64,000 nucleotides of DNA from Notamacropus eugenii (Eukaryota > Chordata > Mammalia > Diprotodontia > Macropodidae): the NCBI RefSeq assembly GCF_028372415.1, contig NC_092878.1:29122903-29186902 (forward strand), given 5' to 3'. The number at the start of each line of letters is the position of its first letter. Position 1 is the first letter of the stretch. Positions 35,201 through 54,436 of this stretch are shown in pieces. The position numbers and the translations under genes are program-made. The notes under the pieces were generated by a model. That model did no database searches. It saw nothing but the letters and a program-made list of their open reading frames with translations, and had not been told where the DNA came from.

Positions 35201-36901
35201 TGGGTGAAGGAAGTTAAAGGCAACCCTCTTCCATGGGATCTAAAGTGACAGATCTTCCATTTTCTTAATTTTGTGGTAAGTCTAGCCCAGCTGAAGTGGT
35301 AGGAAGGTGGGAATGGAACAAACATTTATTAGGCACCTAATACTAAACAGTGCAAGGCACTGTTTTAAGTATGTTTCAAATTCTTCATTTTTATCTTCAC
35401 AACAACCCCGGGAGGTAGGTGTTATGATTCTCCCCATTTTACAGATAAGAAAACTGAGGCAAACAGGCAAAGCAATGCCCAGAGTTACACATCTTGGAGG
35501 TCTCTTGAGGCTTGATTTGAACTTAGGTCTTCCTAACTCTAGACCTAAATGCTCTGTTCACTGCTCCAGGCTTCCTCTAGCTGAGGAACCATGATCTCTG
35601 ATACTTGAAATCCAATGCCTGGGGCAAGGGAGAGGGGAAAAATTGGGAGAGGACATGACTTTCTCCTGACTTCTTCTCACCCTTGTAGTGTACCTGGTCA
35701 GCAGTGCCTCAGTGAGCTGCCTGAAGCAACCCCGGGATTTCTGCTGTGTCAGCTCTGAGGCCAAAGAGGTAAGCTTTTCTCATGGAGGGGGTGGAGAAGC
35801 TTCTGAGGATCAGTCTTTGTGGGACAGTGGGGAACAGGAAGCCACCACAGCCCTCAGGGTAGAGCCCTGCCAAGCAGAACCAAGATGTGGACCCTTGCCC
35901 TGCCCCTCCTGGGTAGCATCCAACACCTTCTCTATTCTCAGGGGCAGCTGACCATTATGGTGGCTCAGTCAGTGTATGACAAGTCAATGCCAAGACCCAG
36001 CAAAAACATGATCCGTGGGGAGATCTTGCCCAGTGCCTGGGTCCTGCAACCTTACACTTTGGATGGGAAGGAGGTTACTAAAGTCATTCATATGGTCCAG
36101 GTGAGCTGCTCACACCTTGCAGATTTTTGGGGGGTGGAACTTAACACTGGCCTGGGCCATGACCAGGGTTTGGTTCTACCCAACTTCATAGGTCTTGGCA
36201 GTCACTTGATGACTTGCCAGGCATGGATCCAGTTCTATCTCTGTGACCCTGGGCCATTAACTGGAAAAAAAAAAAAAAAAGACTCTAAGTCCCCAAGGAA
36301 CCTTGTGGTCCCAAGTGTTGGTTAAGACTGTGGGGGGAATTAGCCATGAGGGGCTTTTATTCAGAAATGGCTTCAGTATTTCTTCATTAAGGAGACAGTG
36401 GGCCCCTCAGAGTGGGGAAAGGTATTTGATTTCTGCAGTCCTGAGAGCAACTGTTCCCTTCCTGAGTCAGGGGTTGCCAGGAATCCTTTGGCTACTCTCA
36501 GATCTTTGAGGAGGTGGATCATAACCATCATCACCCGACATGGGGATGGAGAAAAAGCTCTTATTGGGACACACAGGATGTTATATGGTTTAGCCTAGCC
36601 CTTGACTCCCTAGCCCAGAACCCCCTCCAGGATCTAACTACTTAGAAAAATCTGCTAAGGGGTCACACAGAATAGCAGTATGAGTTACGGGTAGTCATTT
36701 TTTCCTTAGATAGAACTTTGAGTTCCTGCAGAGCAGTCCTGTCATTCCATCCTAGACACTTAGCATCAAGTATTCCCTTTTCTGCCTTTCTTATTTCAGG
36801 TGGAACTGGGGGCTCCAGGCCCCTCTCCTGGGCTGCTGACTCACTGTGCCAAGCAACAGCCATTGGTAATAGCAAACCTGGCTTCCTTTCTTTGTGGTTA
36901 A
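1..36901 (+). CDS. STARD9: STARD9 (StAR-related lipid transfer domain 9, kinesin KIF16A), 3' part, 17 exons
   Basis: Giant N-kinesin of the KIF16 group; known roles are cohesion of pericentriolar material in mitosis and lysosomal membrane tubulation. The motor domain is upstream of the window. Coding exons: 1-33, 513-650, 2109-2191, 2401-2510, 8782-8972, 10370-10832, 16348-28953, 30168-30368, 31506-31692, 31990-32130, 33054-33171, 33338-33486, 33665-33729, 34866-35071, 35689-35768, 35942-36100, 36800-36901 (TAA). Splice phases agree at every junction and the joined exons give 5,009 codons after a 2-base partial codon. Order of parts: FHA domain (first three exons), coiled-coil exons, disordered Ser-rich region with a tandem array, second coiled coil, START domain. 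Human STARD9 is about 4,700 residues with roughly 510 before this point (recalled), so this protein should be about 5,500 residues; the 780-residue array explains most of the excess. Confidence 0.96.
34..512 (+). other. STARD9 intron
   Basis: No repeat, RNA gene or exon recognised. Confidence 0.5.
513..650 (+). CDS. STARD9: STARD9 in-window exon 2, FHA core
   Basis: Follows an acceptor ending tttttcccag and ends at a gtaggc donor. Encodes LQGQWIERDHCTITSTCGVV and later IVNGQEVTDSCRLTQ. The ER-D-H stretch and the NG turn are the usual FHA loop residues. In kinesin-3-like proteins the FHA follows the motor and neck and mediates regulatory contacts. Confidence 0.93.
1500..1760 (+). mobile_element. 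SINE, same superfamily
   Basis: gtgctgggcatggagtcagg, gtgatcctgggcaagtcctt, cctcagtttcctcatctgtc, followed by the gaggatcaaatgagacaata tail type. Confidence 0.8.
1954..2016 (+). repeat. (GT)n microsatellite, about 31 units
   Basis: Uninterrupted GT run in the intron before the third in-window STARD9 exon. Confidence 0.97.
2109..2191 (+). CDS. STARD9: STARD9 in-window exon 3, end of FHA domain
   Basis: Encodes LGQTQKFRFIHPAEAAALRQ, matching human LGKAQKFRFNHPAEAAVLRQ (recalled). Enters in phase 1 (split Gly codon), leaves in phase 0 at gtaagt. Confidence 0.95.
2401..2510 (+). CDS. STARD9: STARD9 in-window exon 4
   Basis: Encodes SLGWLDLDGDVAASRLGIPS, matching human SLEWLDLDGDLAASRLGLSP (recalled). 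Acceptor ttgtccccag, donor gtaggt. Ends two bases into an Arg codon completed by the exon at 8782. Confidence 0.94.
2940..3050 (+). mobile_element. SINE 3' fragment
   Basis: gggcctcagtttcctaaaat, then ctgaggtccttccaattctg and aatctgtgatg. Confidence 0.6.
3905..4480. repeat. Degraded LINE-like repeat in STARD9 intron
   Basis: Contains taatattccattgcatacgt, ttttcaattgatgggaacct and a degraded tgctactacaaaaaagtgct; the same family appears in better form at 33900-34830. A short GTG run (4066-4085) and a SINE scrap (4320-4375) lie inside. Confidence 0.5.
5459..5524 (+). repeat. (GT)n microsatellite, about 33 units
   Basis: Uninterrupted GT run in STARD9 intron. Confidence 0.97.
5688..5752 (+). 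repeat. Purine (GGA/GGGGA) tract
   Basis: Pure A/G run of about 65 bp on the plus strand with repeated GGAGGA and GGGGGA; could form triplex or quadruplex structures. Confidence 0.9.
7010..7240 (+). mobile_element. SINE
   Basis: ctagctgtgtgaccctggac and gaggatcaaatgaaataatg with a cacatagtaggt end. Confidence 0.75.
7590..7765 (+). repeat. Pyrimidine-rich low-complexity tract
   Basis: Almost entirely C and T (ctctcctcttctttttcctt and similar). Confidence 0.8.
7979..8220 (+). pseudogene. 7SL (SRP) RNA retropseudogene
   Basis: Begins ctgggcttggtggtcatgcc and ctataattccagctattggg, the 7SL/Alu-domain head, then carries the 7SL-specific S domain: gtgtctgcattaagtttggc, tttaatatgatgagccccta, gttgcctaaggacaggc and aatgaagcagcaggtcaaa. 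It ends with the cctgggcaagatagggagag tail, after an apparent deletion of about 40 bp. Presence of the S domain separates it from Alu-type SINEs. Divergence argues against function. A GA microsatellite follows. Confidence 0.85.
8230..8290 (+). repeat. (GA)n microsatellite
   Basis: GA run directly after the 7SL pseudogene; may have grown from its A-rich tail (inference). Confidence 0.95.
8782..8972 (+). CDS. STARD9: STARD9 in-window exon 5, coiled-coil segment
   Basis: Charged, helical sequence: RIRLQKHLVEDLKQDILVGQ and LKFDQALINQQIKD, matching the human segment YVEDLRHQILAEEIRAAKEL (recalled). Acceptor tctgtggcag. The donor gtaggt at 8973 is preferred to gtgacc at 8977 because only the former restores the frame in the next exon. 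Confidence 0.93.
9040..9202 (+). repeat. Old interspersed repeat, left part (interrupted by LTR)
   Basis: Contains tttgagttccaagttttct and gatggcatgccttctgattg. Similar phrases occur at 9770-9985, 14310-14470 and 29275-29450. Family not named with certainty. Confidence 0.55.
9203..9769. mobile_element. Solo LTR of an endogenous retrovirus, 567 bp
   Basis: Ends are TGTAA...TTACA. It is flanked by the 5-bp direct repeat CCCCC (9198-9202 and 9770-9774) and splits an older interspersed repeat whose halves adjoin on either side. A caataaaaat element lies near one end. No internal retroviral sequence or coding capacity. The 5-bp duplication fits ERV classes that make 5-bp duplications; the class is not assigned, and the orientation is only suggested (plus) by the poly(A)-like element. 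Confidence 0.7.
9770..9985 (+). repeat. Old interspersed repeat, right part
   Basis: Continues after the LTR with ctttcttgaagggcaagat, cagttgcatgtaaaaacag, gaggtccaaattctctccc and gagagggcaagcagtc. Confidence 0.55.
10370..10832 (+). CDS. STARD9: STARD9 in-window exon 6, coiled-coil segment
   Basis: Encodes REESLLASLQQQKQEDN and then a basic coiled coil AERKVRRKKVKFQLERIVKK, close to human AERNVRRKKVSFQLERIIKK (recalled). 463 bp; acceptor ggttcttag, donor gtaaaa (weak). Ends two bases into a Ser codon completed by the giant exon. Confidence 0.94.
11598..11855 (+). mobile_element. Marsupial tRNA-type SINE, near full length
   Basis: Best copy: aggtggcacagtggatagag, cctggagtcaggaagactca, gtgaccctgggcaagtccct, cctcagtttcctcatcagta, then a ccccaaaaggggtcac segment and the ctgaaaaacaactgaacaac end. 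This tail is the main basis for the marsupial assignment. Confidence 0.85.
11870..12640 (+). mobile_element. Degraded L2/CR1-type LINE fragment
   Basis: Pyrimidine-rich strand with ggaatttcaatattcatatt and ctgactcctttcaagcctcc, resembling the L2 ORF2 endonuclease part; broken by stops and an AT-rich insert (about 12068-12120). Confidence 0.5.
12670..12935 (-). mobile_element. SINE, minus orientation
   Basis: Reverse complement of the full-length type: starts ttgttgtctttgtggctcag, contains gaggaaattgaggcaaacca and ends in tgactccaggactggttttc. Confidence 0.8.
12940..13720 (+). mobile_element. Degraded L2-type LINE fragment
   Basis: Pyrimidine-rich stretch collinear with the fragments on both sides, separated by two SINE insertions. 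No intact ORF. Confidence 0.4.
13725..13975 (+). mobile_element. SINE
   Basis: gcactgggcctggagtctga, gctgtgtgatcctgggaaag and gaggatcaaatgagatatat. Confidence 0.78.
14310..14470 (+). repeat. Old interspersed repeat, same family
   Basis: Contains ctgagaaggcaagcagtat and gaacatatttccatattagc, typical phrases of this family in marsupial DNA. Confidence 0.55.
14480..15960 (+). mobile_element. Degraded L2-type LINE, ORF2 3' portion
   Basis: Contains ctcaaattcaacatgtctga and acagaattcaatgtcttccc, close to the L2 reverse-transcriptase tail, later cttctttacacttccagtc and a terminal stopping-codon-rich tail. With 11870-13720 it looks like one old LINE split by later SINEs. Confidence 0.55.
16348..28953 (+). 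CDS. STARD9: STARD9 giant exon, 12,606 bp, disordered Ser/Glu-rich region
   Basis: One open frame runs from acceptor tattttcag to donor gtaagt and encodes about 4,202 residues. The first ATG in this frame is at 16610, but the frame is open from the acceptor and follows the previous exon in phase, so it is internal, not a start. Composition is low-complexity, rich in Ser, Glu and Pro, with no folded domain I recognise. Short blocks match human STARD9 as recalled: ETFYVLESRDALTETALEI (18920-18994), EEMARLISSVAQLESSIMEI (19952-20023), SLQELTMSVEPPSPTEDEE (26084-26140), SPFHSHLSSYAN (26630-26668), NLSMHLSQLLHNTSELLG (27083-27151), a TQT pair (27224-27268), ASSPILTLSAS (27770-27805) and HYSLRDLPVHNKFSNWCGVQ (28565-28624). 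The text between is poorly conserved. A 156-bp tandem array lies at 21473-23790. Confidence 0.96.
21473..23790 (+). repeat. STARD9: Coding tandem array, 156-bp (52-residue) unit, about 15 copies, inside STARD9
   Basis: The unit start, a Leu/Phe-Trp pair, recurs at 21473, 21629, 21785, 21941, 22097, 22253, 22409, 22565, 22721, 22877, 23033, 23189, 23345, 23501 and 23657, always 156 bp apart with no indel. A typical unit runs LWGASATPSMYPKTNVETIV, then EDTGLSEEYEKSSKDNMDEH, then VVIPKLTRVSS. Variants differ by point changes (Arg/Glu/Gly before LW; PEAD/PKTN; KSSKD/KSSED). The SEE-x-x-KSS-x-D pattern is acidic and suits casein-kinase-2-type phosphorylation (inference). I recall nothing like it in human STARD9. 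Because 156 is a multiple of three, the minus strand is also stop-free across the array. Confidence 0.97.
29275..29450 (+). repeat. Old interspersed repeat, same family
   Basis: Contains ccaattacatgtaaagatag, agttccaaatttttgtctc and gatggcaagcaatctgatag. Confidence 0.55.
29560..29745 (+). mobile_element. SINE
   Basis: aacacttgagtcataggaag, caatttcctcatctgtaaaa and a gttgtgaagatcacatgagg end; more diverged. Confidence 0.7.
29787..29822 (+). repeat. (AAAAG)n tract
   Basis: Repeated gaaaa/gaaaag units in STARD9 intron. Confidence 0.85.
30168..30368 (+). CDS. STARD9: STARD9 in-window exon 8
   Basis: Encodes TIEVIRRERSDRLQNFRRRA and PSRRREYLQQLRKDVVETT, close to the human segments (recalled). 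Acceptor tatcttag. The frame-preserving end falls before a GC dinucleotide (ag|gcaagg), so the intron is a GC-AG intron. Confidence 0.9.
30461..30560 (+). repeat. (TTCC)n microsatellite with degenerate CT tail
   Basis: About 13 TTCC units to 30514, then mixed ctttct sequence, beginning about 90 bp into the GC-AG intron. Confidence 0.95.
30670..30912 (-). mobile_element. SINE, minus orientation
   Basis: gttctggtcatgtccaactc, ggaaactgaggcaaacaggg and ctaactccaggcccacctag. Confidence 0.8.
30928..31020 (+). repeat. (CATA)n / AT-rich tract
   Basis: catacatacatacacatatg and related tata/catgta text. Confidence 0.8.
31506..31692 (+). CDS. STARD9: STARD9 in-window exon 9, coiled coil
   Basis: Encodes PSDIEVLLRDYQRAREETKM and EIARARDRLRERAEQEKQRI, matching human EIARARDQLRERTEQEKLRI (recalled). 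Ends SQLQR before a gtgtgt donor that opens a GT-rich microsatellite. A better-looking in-frame donor lies 69 bp downstream. Confidence 0.9.
31690..31762 (+). repeat. GT-rich imperfect microsatellite overlapping a splice donor
   Basis: Starts exactly at the donor of the exon at 31506-31692 and contains many GT dinucleotides. Confidence 0.9.
31990..32130 (+). CDS. STARD9: STARD9 in-window exon 10
   Basis: Starts EEAKLQTLVSVSTLCTTSSM, matching human EEDKLHTLANSSSLCTSSNG (recalled). 47 codons in phase 0; acceptor ccctcctcag, donor gtaagg. Confidence 0.92.
32131..33053 (+). other. STARD9 intron
   Basis: About 0.9 kb with no repeat or exon recognised. Confidence 0.45.
33054..33171 (+). CDS. STARD9: STARD9 in-window exon 11, linker before START
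   Basis: Encodes GNANLSCFKDTAGGDVRGRS and a short polar linker. Similarity to human (DERGGHSAVRKN) is weak; the call rests on good splice sites (gtcctttag, gtaagt) and correct phase on both sides. Confidence 0.8.
33338..33486 (+). CDS. STARD9: STARD9 in-window exon 12
   Basis: Ser-rich segment ending LYHDLVKHVLASTMAE, matching human SYQDLAKHVVDTSMAD (recalled). This helix leads into the START domain. Acceptor ccctctcag, donor gtaagc. Confidence 0.92.
33665..33729 (+). CDS. STARD9: STARD9 in-window exon 13, START domain begins
   Basis: Encodes VMDACSDNLQNLFSCQAAAG, close to human VMAACSDNLHNLFSCQATAG (recalled). 65 bp; acceptor ctactttcag, donor gtgagt. Confidence 0.94.
33900..34830. repeat. 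LINE-tail-like interspersed repeat in STARD9 intron
   Basis: Contains ttgccaccacaaaaagaact, gactccaaattgcttttcag, tttcccacagcccctccagt and catttcttcatatgactgtt, phrases common in marsupial repeats and laid out like the reverse complement of a LINE 3' portion. Fills most of the intron 33730-34865. Confidence 0.55.
34866..35071 (+). CDS. STARD9: STARD9 in-window exon 14, START domain core
   Basis: Encodes ATRHGFLGAGVVPQPLPRVW and AAVRDPTMWSLYDKSIQSAQ. The V-W-x-x-V-x-D-P-T-x-W pattern is typical of the START fold, a helix-grip lipid-binding pocket. Acceptor tcactcag, donor gtgagc. Confidence 0.95.
35310..35580 (-). mobile_element. MIR/CORE-type SINE, minus orientation
   Basis: gaggtaggtgttatgattct, ttacagataagaaaactgag and tgctctgttcactgctccag; looks older than the other copies. 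Confidence 0.65.
35689..35768 (+). CDS. STARD9: STARD9 in-window exon 15, START domain
   Basis: Encodes YLVSSASVSCLKQPRDFCCV. The R-D-F/W strand is a START hallmark. Acceptor acccttgtag, donor gtaagc. Confidence 0.94.
35942..36100 (+). CDS. STARD9: STARD9 in-window exon 16, START domain
   Basis: Encodes IMVAQSVYDKSMPRPSKNMI and GEILPSAWVLQP, near-identical to human (recalled). 53 codons in phase 0; donor gtgagc. Confidence 0.95.
36800..36901 (+). CDS. STARD9: STARD9 last coding exon, C-terminal START helix and stop
   Basis: Encodes VELGAPGPSPGLLTHCAKQQ then PLVIANLASFLCG and TAA. Human ends PLVIARLASFLGR (recalled), so the C-terminal helix is complete. Confidence 0.95.
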   Translation: MELGAPGPSPGLLTHCAKQQPLVIANLASFLCG

Positions 36902-39900
36902 TACCAGATTCACAGAGATGGTTCTACTGAGAGACAGGCCCCAGAAGGTGGCCATGGAAAGACCCTGTAGCAGATTTATGGCGGAGCTTACTACAACATG
37001 GAGAGATAAGGGACAGCAGCGACAATGGGATGGGATGGTCAGCAGCTCAGCTCAGAGTCGTTGGCAAATAAACACATTGCCACACGTGGCCCCACTGCAG
37101 AACGAGGGGACCTGAACCTCTTGGCCCTGGCTGTACAGTGAAGGAGCCACTCTTTCCAGACCTAGTTACCTCTGCGTCAGTGGCCCAATCGTATTTTGAG
37201 CCCCTCCCCCATCTCTGCCCCTTTTCCTTCTTGCACCCCAAGCCCCCAGCCACTCTTCTGTTTGGTTCTGGGGTCATATAACCCATGGACCAGGGTTGGG
37301 CCCCATTTAACTGAGTTGGGAGAAAGTGAAAGGGAAAGGTGTGCTTTTCTTAGTGATGTGGCAGACTTAGTGATCACATAAGCTTGCATTCATGTAGCTT
37401 TGGCCCCCAATACCTGCTTTAAATCTGTCTCCTACATTGAAGAGGGAAGGACTGGTAGGGATGGGGGTGAGGGTCCTGGGAAACTAGACAGAACGAGAAG
37501 GGTTTTGTCCTCACCAGGAAGGCAGTTCATAATCCTTTACTGCAGTTTTAGATGTTCACAAATTTCTGCTAATTTTATTCTTCATTCCCTCCTCAATCTT
37601 CCTGACCTCCCTTTCTTTATGGGAGATGAGTGCTTTATTTCCAAGGCTCTCTCCTGCCTGTTCACTCTGGGTAATGGGATCAGTGGCAGGGGAAGGGCCT
37701 TCTCTTTGTCCCAAACAGACAAAAAAAGCCAGCCTTGACAGTCTTCTGGTATCCGATCACCAATTTCCCTCTAACGGATGCTTCTTGCTTTAAAGCAATG
37801 AGCTTTTATTAAGAATTGGCATGGGGCCCTCAAGAAGATAGAGTGAAGGAGCCCTTACCAGGAGACATCTGAGAACTCATTTAGTGGGGAAAGGTGATGG
37901 AGAGGCTTCATCTCACCTCTTCCCACCATCCCAAATTCAGCTTTAGTCTGCGCCCCCCTACTTTCCAGGGCCAAGCTGAGGAGAAGTGGAAGAGCAGCAC
38001 TTACCCTGTCTTTCCCTTTCCAACATGGCCACCTCCCATTTTGTCAGAAGGATCAAAGTGGGCAGGCCATTCCCGCCTTCAGTACTGAATAGCTCTTGCT
38101 AGCAGATTATACTGGGACTAACCAAAATGGGGACAAGTGTGGGTAAAGGGCAAGTTCTGTACAGTATGGTGAAATTTTATTTTTTTTAAGGCTTTCAAAG
38201 GCCCCCTTGCCTCACCTCCACACTTTCTCCTTACCTTCTCTACTATAGTTCCAGGTTAAGTTATTTGTATTATTGATTACAGGGTTTTTTTTTTAAAGCT
38301 GTTTTTAAACTTTATTTCTTAAGCAATGCAATCAACAGTTGATATTAAAATTCTTATTTATGTACCACTTCATCCTGTCCCTTTTCAGAGATGTTACTGC
38401 TAGACTAATGGCCGTATTTGGTCAGAAGCATTAGAAATATGGGAGTTCTGTGTTTAGATTATGAAGGCTAACCGTTATATATAGGCAAGGGGATCATGTG
38501 ACCTACAAGCTAAGAATGATTTTATGATATATTAAAAATTATAGGTGGCAGGTTAGATTTGGTCCATGAACCTCAGCTTACTGGTTGTAGTTCAGGTAGT
38601 GGTGCCAAACTGATGGCATTCCCCACAGTCATTCAGCTCAATCCAATAAGGATTGGAGAGCCTCTTATGTACTGCTTGCCCTGGTCAGTGATGAACAGAT
38701 GACTTCATCTGAGAAGTCAGTTTACAATGCTGTCAAAACTGAGTGGATAGACCAGTGTCAAACTACTTTCACAGCTGGCAGTGGTTAAAGTCTTGGTGGA
38801 GCCTGGAACAGTGAGGGAAGATGGTTTTCAAGAGCAAGCCCTGTCACTCTGTCATGTAGTAGGAGTAGCCCTTGTCTTGAAATTTTGGTCCTGTATTAGG
38901 CCATCAGGGCCTTAACTGCTGGGGTCTGAGATGAAGGGAAAGCGTCTACTTCTTCTCTGAGCCAAAGGCTCTTTCAGCCTTGGTATTGTCTTTTAACTGT
39001 AATCCCATGATGACCCCTGGAAGTGCCCTTGGTGAATGAATGAAACATGTAACCCCTAAATTAGAGCCCATACTATCCTGGCCTTTTCTCTGTAGAAAGG
39101 ATGATGTCTGTATCCCAGTACCAGCTGACTCAGTTCCATTCAGAATCTCATGCTCAGAAGGCTCAGCACCATGGTAGCTCAACCTGAATAATGTAGAACC
39201 AAACCTTGCCTGTTCTCCCAAAGCTGCTAATTATAGGAACGGCTACATACTTCCAAACTTCATGTCTCCATAGTGCTTTGTTTAATTTTTGGAAGGAGTA
39301 GACCTAATGAAAATAACCCTAGAACACCACCAGGTCCTTTCACAAAGTGATATTTAATATTAAATTTTTTTTAAAAAATCTACTCCCTCCTCCTCCCCCC
39401 ATGGGTTTCCTTTCCTGGTCCATAGATAGCATTTAAATAAGATCAGGCCCAGCCTGGCTTCCCTGAAACTGGGCGTGTTGGTACACACAAGTGAGGTGTG
39501 GCCTGTTGCTGATATCCAAGATGCATTTTAAGGAAAAAATATCAGGTGCAGAGCTGAGGAAAGTGGAACTCCCAAAGCTCTGGCTACATTTTTAATCCTC
39601 CTAATGTGTGAGCAGGAAGTCAGCCTCCTGCTTTCTGAAACCACAAAGTCCACAGAAGCTTCTGAGAAAGCAGCAGATCGGCCCCTCCAAACTGACAATA
39701 TCCACTGATATTTCACTGAAGAGTCCAAGTGATAAACAGCTCCCTCTTCTTCCCTGGGAGATGGGGCCCCGGTCTTGTCACCTTTGTCCTGAAGATAAGA
39801 CTGTTTTCTCCAGAGCTCTGGGTGGGAAACTTGAAGTTTTTCCTCACCTCTGCCCGCTGGGTCTGACGATGGTGGCTCAGGATGCTCGGAACCTAAGGTA

Positions 39901-40013
39901 GGCAGCTCCCTGCAGACAGGGGTGGGCTCCTGGTTCCTTCACTGCAACTGTAAGTCAGGCGAGGGCCAGAGCTTTTGATCATGAACTCCAAGGCAGAATC
40001 TCGTTTACAGGCC
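36902..40013. other. Tail-to-tail gap: 3' UTRs of STARD9 (+) and CDAN1 (-)
   Basis: About 3.1 kb between two convergent stop codons. I see no coding exon and no clear full-length interspersed repeat. On the minus strand, ATTAAA at 39353-39358 and 39281-39286 (about 660 and 730 nt past the CDAN1 stop) and AATAAA at 37805-37810 are candidate CDAN1 poly(A) signals. Confidence 0.55.
37067..37072 (+). terminator. Candidate STARD9 poly(A) signal AATAAA
   Basis: First AATAAA after the STARD9 stop, 166 bp downstream. ATTAAA at 38344 and 38531 are alternatives that would give a longer 3' UTR; the sequence does not decide between them. Confidence 0.4.
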
Positions 40014-51841
<11,828 letters not shown>

Positions 51842-52142
51842 CCCGGCTGGGGCGTCCCTCCGCGACTGCGCAGGCGCGCGCGCGCCGGGAGGCGGGGCCC
51901 GGACGCCGAGCAGCCCGACGGTTGGCCGCCGGAGGCCGTGCAGGGGGCGGGGAGAGCCGCAGGAGGCCGCGCTGCCGCCGGGCCGGGCCGGGCCCAGGTG
52001 AGGGGGGGCGCAGAGCCGGGCGGGAAAGGGACGCCTTGGAGCCGCAGCTCCCGGGGGACCCTCCGAAGGGCGGGAGGTGGCGCCCGGGACGGCCCGGCCG
52101 GGCCCCCCCCCGGAGGAGGAGGTGGCGGAGCGAGCGCGCGCC

Positions 52143-52198
52143 CCGGAGGGAGGAGGGGGAGGGGAGGGGGAGGGGGAGGGGGAGAGGCGAAGGGGAGG
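52143..52198 (+). repeat. G-rich purine tract, G-quadruplex-capable
   Basis: Repeated runs of four to five G separated by single A, about 300 bp upstream of the CDAN1 start codon. Confidence 0.7.
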
Positions 52199-53934
52199 AG
52201 CGCCGGGAGCGCCCGCCAGCCGGGAGCGGGGCCCGGGCGCGGGAGCCTGGGGCGGCGACCTGCGGGCCTTACACTTCTGGCGCGCGAGACGCCGGCTGAT
52301 TCCCGCCTGAGCTGCGCTCCCAGGCCCCGGGGTCGGCCCTCCCGGGGGGCTCCGGGCAGCGCGCGCTAGTGAGCCCCAGAAACCTCCTCGTGACGAGACG
52401 TCCGCTCCCGGGGGTGTGGGACGGCTTCTTGCGGCGCAGATTGTTGTACCGGATGGGGAAACTGAGTCAGGGAAGTGAGATGACTTGCCCGCCATCCCAC
52501 GTCACCGGTAGCAAACGGGAGGCCCCTCGGCCTCAGAACCGGGCTCTGCCCTGCTCTAGGTGACATCAGGTGCGCTTGGACGTGTCCTTTATTGAACCCA
52601 AGCCTCGGAATAGCTGCTCACCTGAACGCGTGCTGGTGAGCAATGTCCAAGCCTTAGGCCAGGCCGGGGCCTGTCGCGCCCTCCCCCGTGCCCAGCCGGC
52701 GCCACGCTCTTAGCCTCCTACCCCAGCAGCCGGGCTCCCCGTGCTCACTGACCCACGCCACCGGTCTGCCCGTTTGCTGCCCGGTACCGAGCGCTTTTGA
52801 CGCTGGCTGCTTTATAATAAATACAGTTTGAGATCTCCAGGGCCGGGCCACCTTCCCTAGCATTTCTTGTCGTTGGTTCCCTTTTGTTCTTCCAGAAGAA
52901 TTCTGGTATTATTTTTCTGGCTCTACAAAATAACTCTGATAGTTTGATAGATAGGAGTCATTTTTATTCTCTTAGCCCGGCCCTGCCGAGAGCAGCTGGT
53001 GCTTTTCTGCTTCCTTAGCCAGGGATTGTTAGGGGTTTTTCCTATTCCGGTTCCAGGACCTGGCCTGCTACAATGTTTCCCATCCTCGCTGTTGACAGCT
53101 CCCAATGCTCAGACAGCGCCTACGCAATCATTCCTATATTTTTGGTTTTGTTTTCTTTTTGCATTTACATAAATGAGCAACACCTATGCCACACTACCTC
53201 CTTTATACGGCAAATCTGGCTGTATTGTGAAATCATATCTTCACCGTGTACACGGTACAGTTCACTACTGAAGAAGATTTTTGATTCTTACCTGTATTTC
53301 GGCCATTATTATAATGCAGTTAAACTGTATCAGACTATTATTGTAGCAGCAAGAGAGATGAGCAAATAGATCCTCATGACCAGCTTCTGGTCGTTTTAGT
53401 GGCTGTCCCTTAGAGATCCCACGACCCAGAAAGGCAGATTGTTCTCAAGGGCATGAGAAGAGGAGCTGCCCTTGCCCATGATCACCAAAATCCTGAGGTT
53501 ATTGAAGAAAGAAATGGGCAACTGATGACAACTAATACCATTAGATGGCACTGATGACAAAAATTCCAGGTCAAACCAGCCCTCTTAAGACAGTTCCCTT
53601 TATTTCAAAGGAAGTTTACAGAAGAGACAAGAAAGAACTCTGTGTCCAAGACAACAATTTGCATTACTAGGCATTACTGTGGTAGCAAGGAGGTTTCCCA
53701 TGGAAGGAAAAGAGAACAGTAATTTATAAGCAATGTACAGAAGCACCCATGTATTTGCATAAGTCTGGAGTCAGGGCCTTTGGGGGAACGAACTCAAACA
53801 GAGGTGCCATACCAAGCCCTTATGACAAACCCTGGGCTAGGTGTGGTAACAGGGCTGAGCTTTCCACAGTTACCACTTGACTACAGATTCTTGGAGGGAC
53901 AAAGGGAACTGCTATTTGACTTGACAATTAAGGC

Positions 53935-54130
53935 AGCGTCGGTCCAGTAAAAAGTGCTGGATTTGGACAGGTCAGAGGACCTGAATTTAAATCCCAGCTT
54001 TACCATTCACTAACTTGTTTGTGACCCTGGGCAAATCATTTCACCTCTCTGGGCATCAGTTTCCTCATCCAAAATGAGGAGGCTAGACTAGACTTACGTG
54101 TTCCCTTCCAGCTCTACATCTGTGAATCCC
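53935..54130 (+). mobile_element. SINE in intergenic DNA
   Basis: gacctgaatttaaatcccag, tttgtgaccctgggcaaatc, catcagtttcctcatccaaa and cttccagctctacatctgtg. Confidence 0.8.
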
Positions 54131-54430
54131 ATGGGTGAGTTTTAAATGTAATGTGGCTGGCAACATCTTTTTTTCCCCCCTACATCTTTTTTGCTTTTAT
54201 ACAGTTTATGGCTTGGTCTCTGCTGGAGGTGAATTTGAACTTAAAGCCGCATGGGTCATTGTCACCCACGCAAGGGGAAACTTGAGACTGCTTTGGTGAC
54301 CAAGTAGATGTAAAAAACTTAACAAAAAATATTATCAGAAAAAAGATGACTTTAGCATTTCTTACTCCTCATAACCAAATGATCATAAAAATGCAGTCAG
54401 AGCTGGAGTTTTTGCATGCGAAATGAATAT

Positions 54431-54436
54431 TTTATT
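54431..54436 (-). terminator. Candidate distal TTBK2 poly(A) signal AATAAA
   Basis: Minus-strand AATAAA after 7 kb of repeat-poor, AT-rich sequence; the flank below it resumes SINE-bearing intergenic DNA. Confidence 0.4.

Larger units (their letters stand above)
51842..54430. other. Intergenic region between CDAN1 5' end and TTBK2 3' end
   Basis: The first 700 bp is CpG island. The rest is ordinary sequence with one SINE (53935-54130). I see no supported gene. Confidence 0.55.

Noticed and set aside
53073..53369. 98-codon plus-strand ORF in the intergenic region
   Set aside because: No recognisable domain, no splice or promoter context, AT-rich chance ORF.
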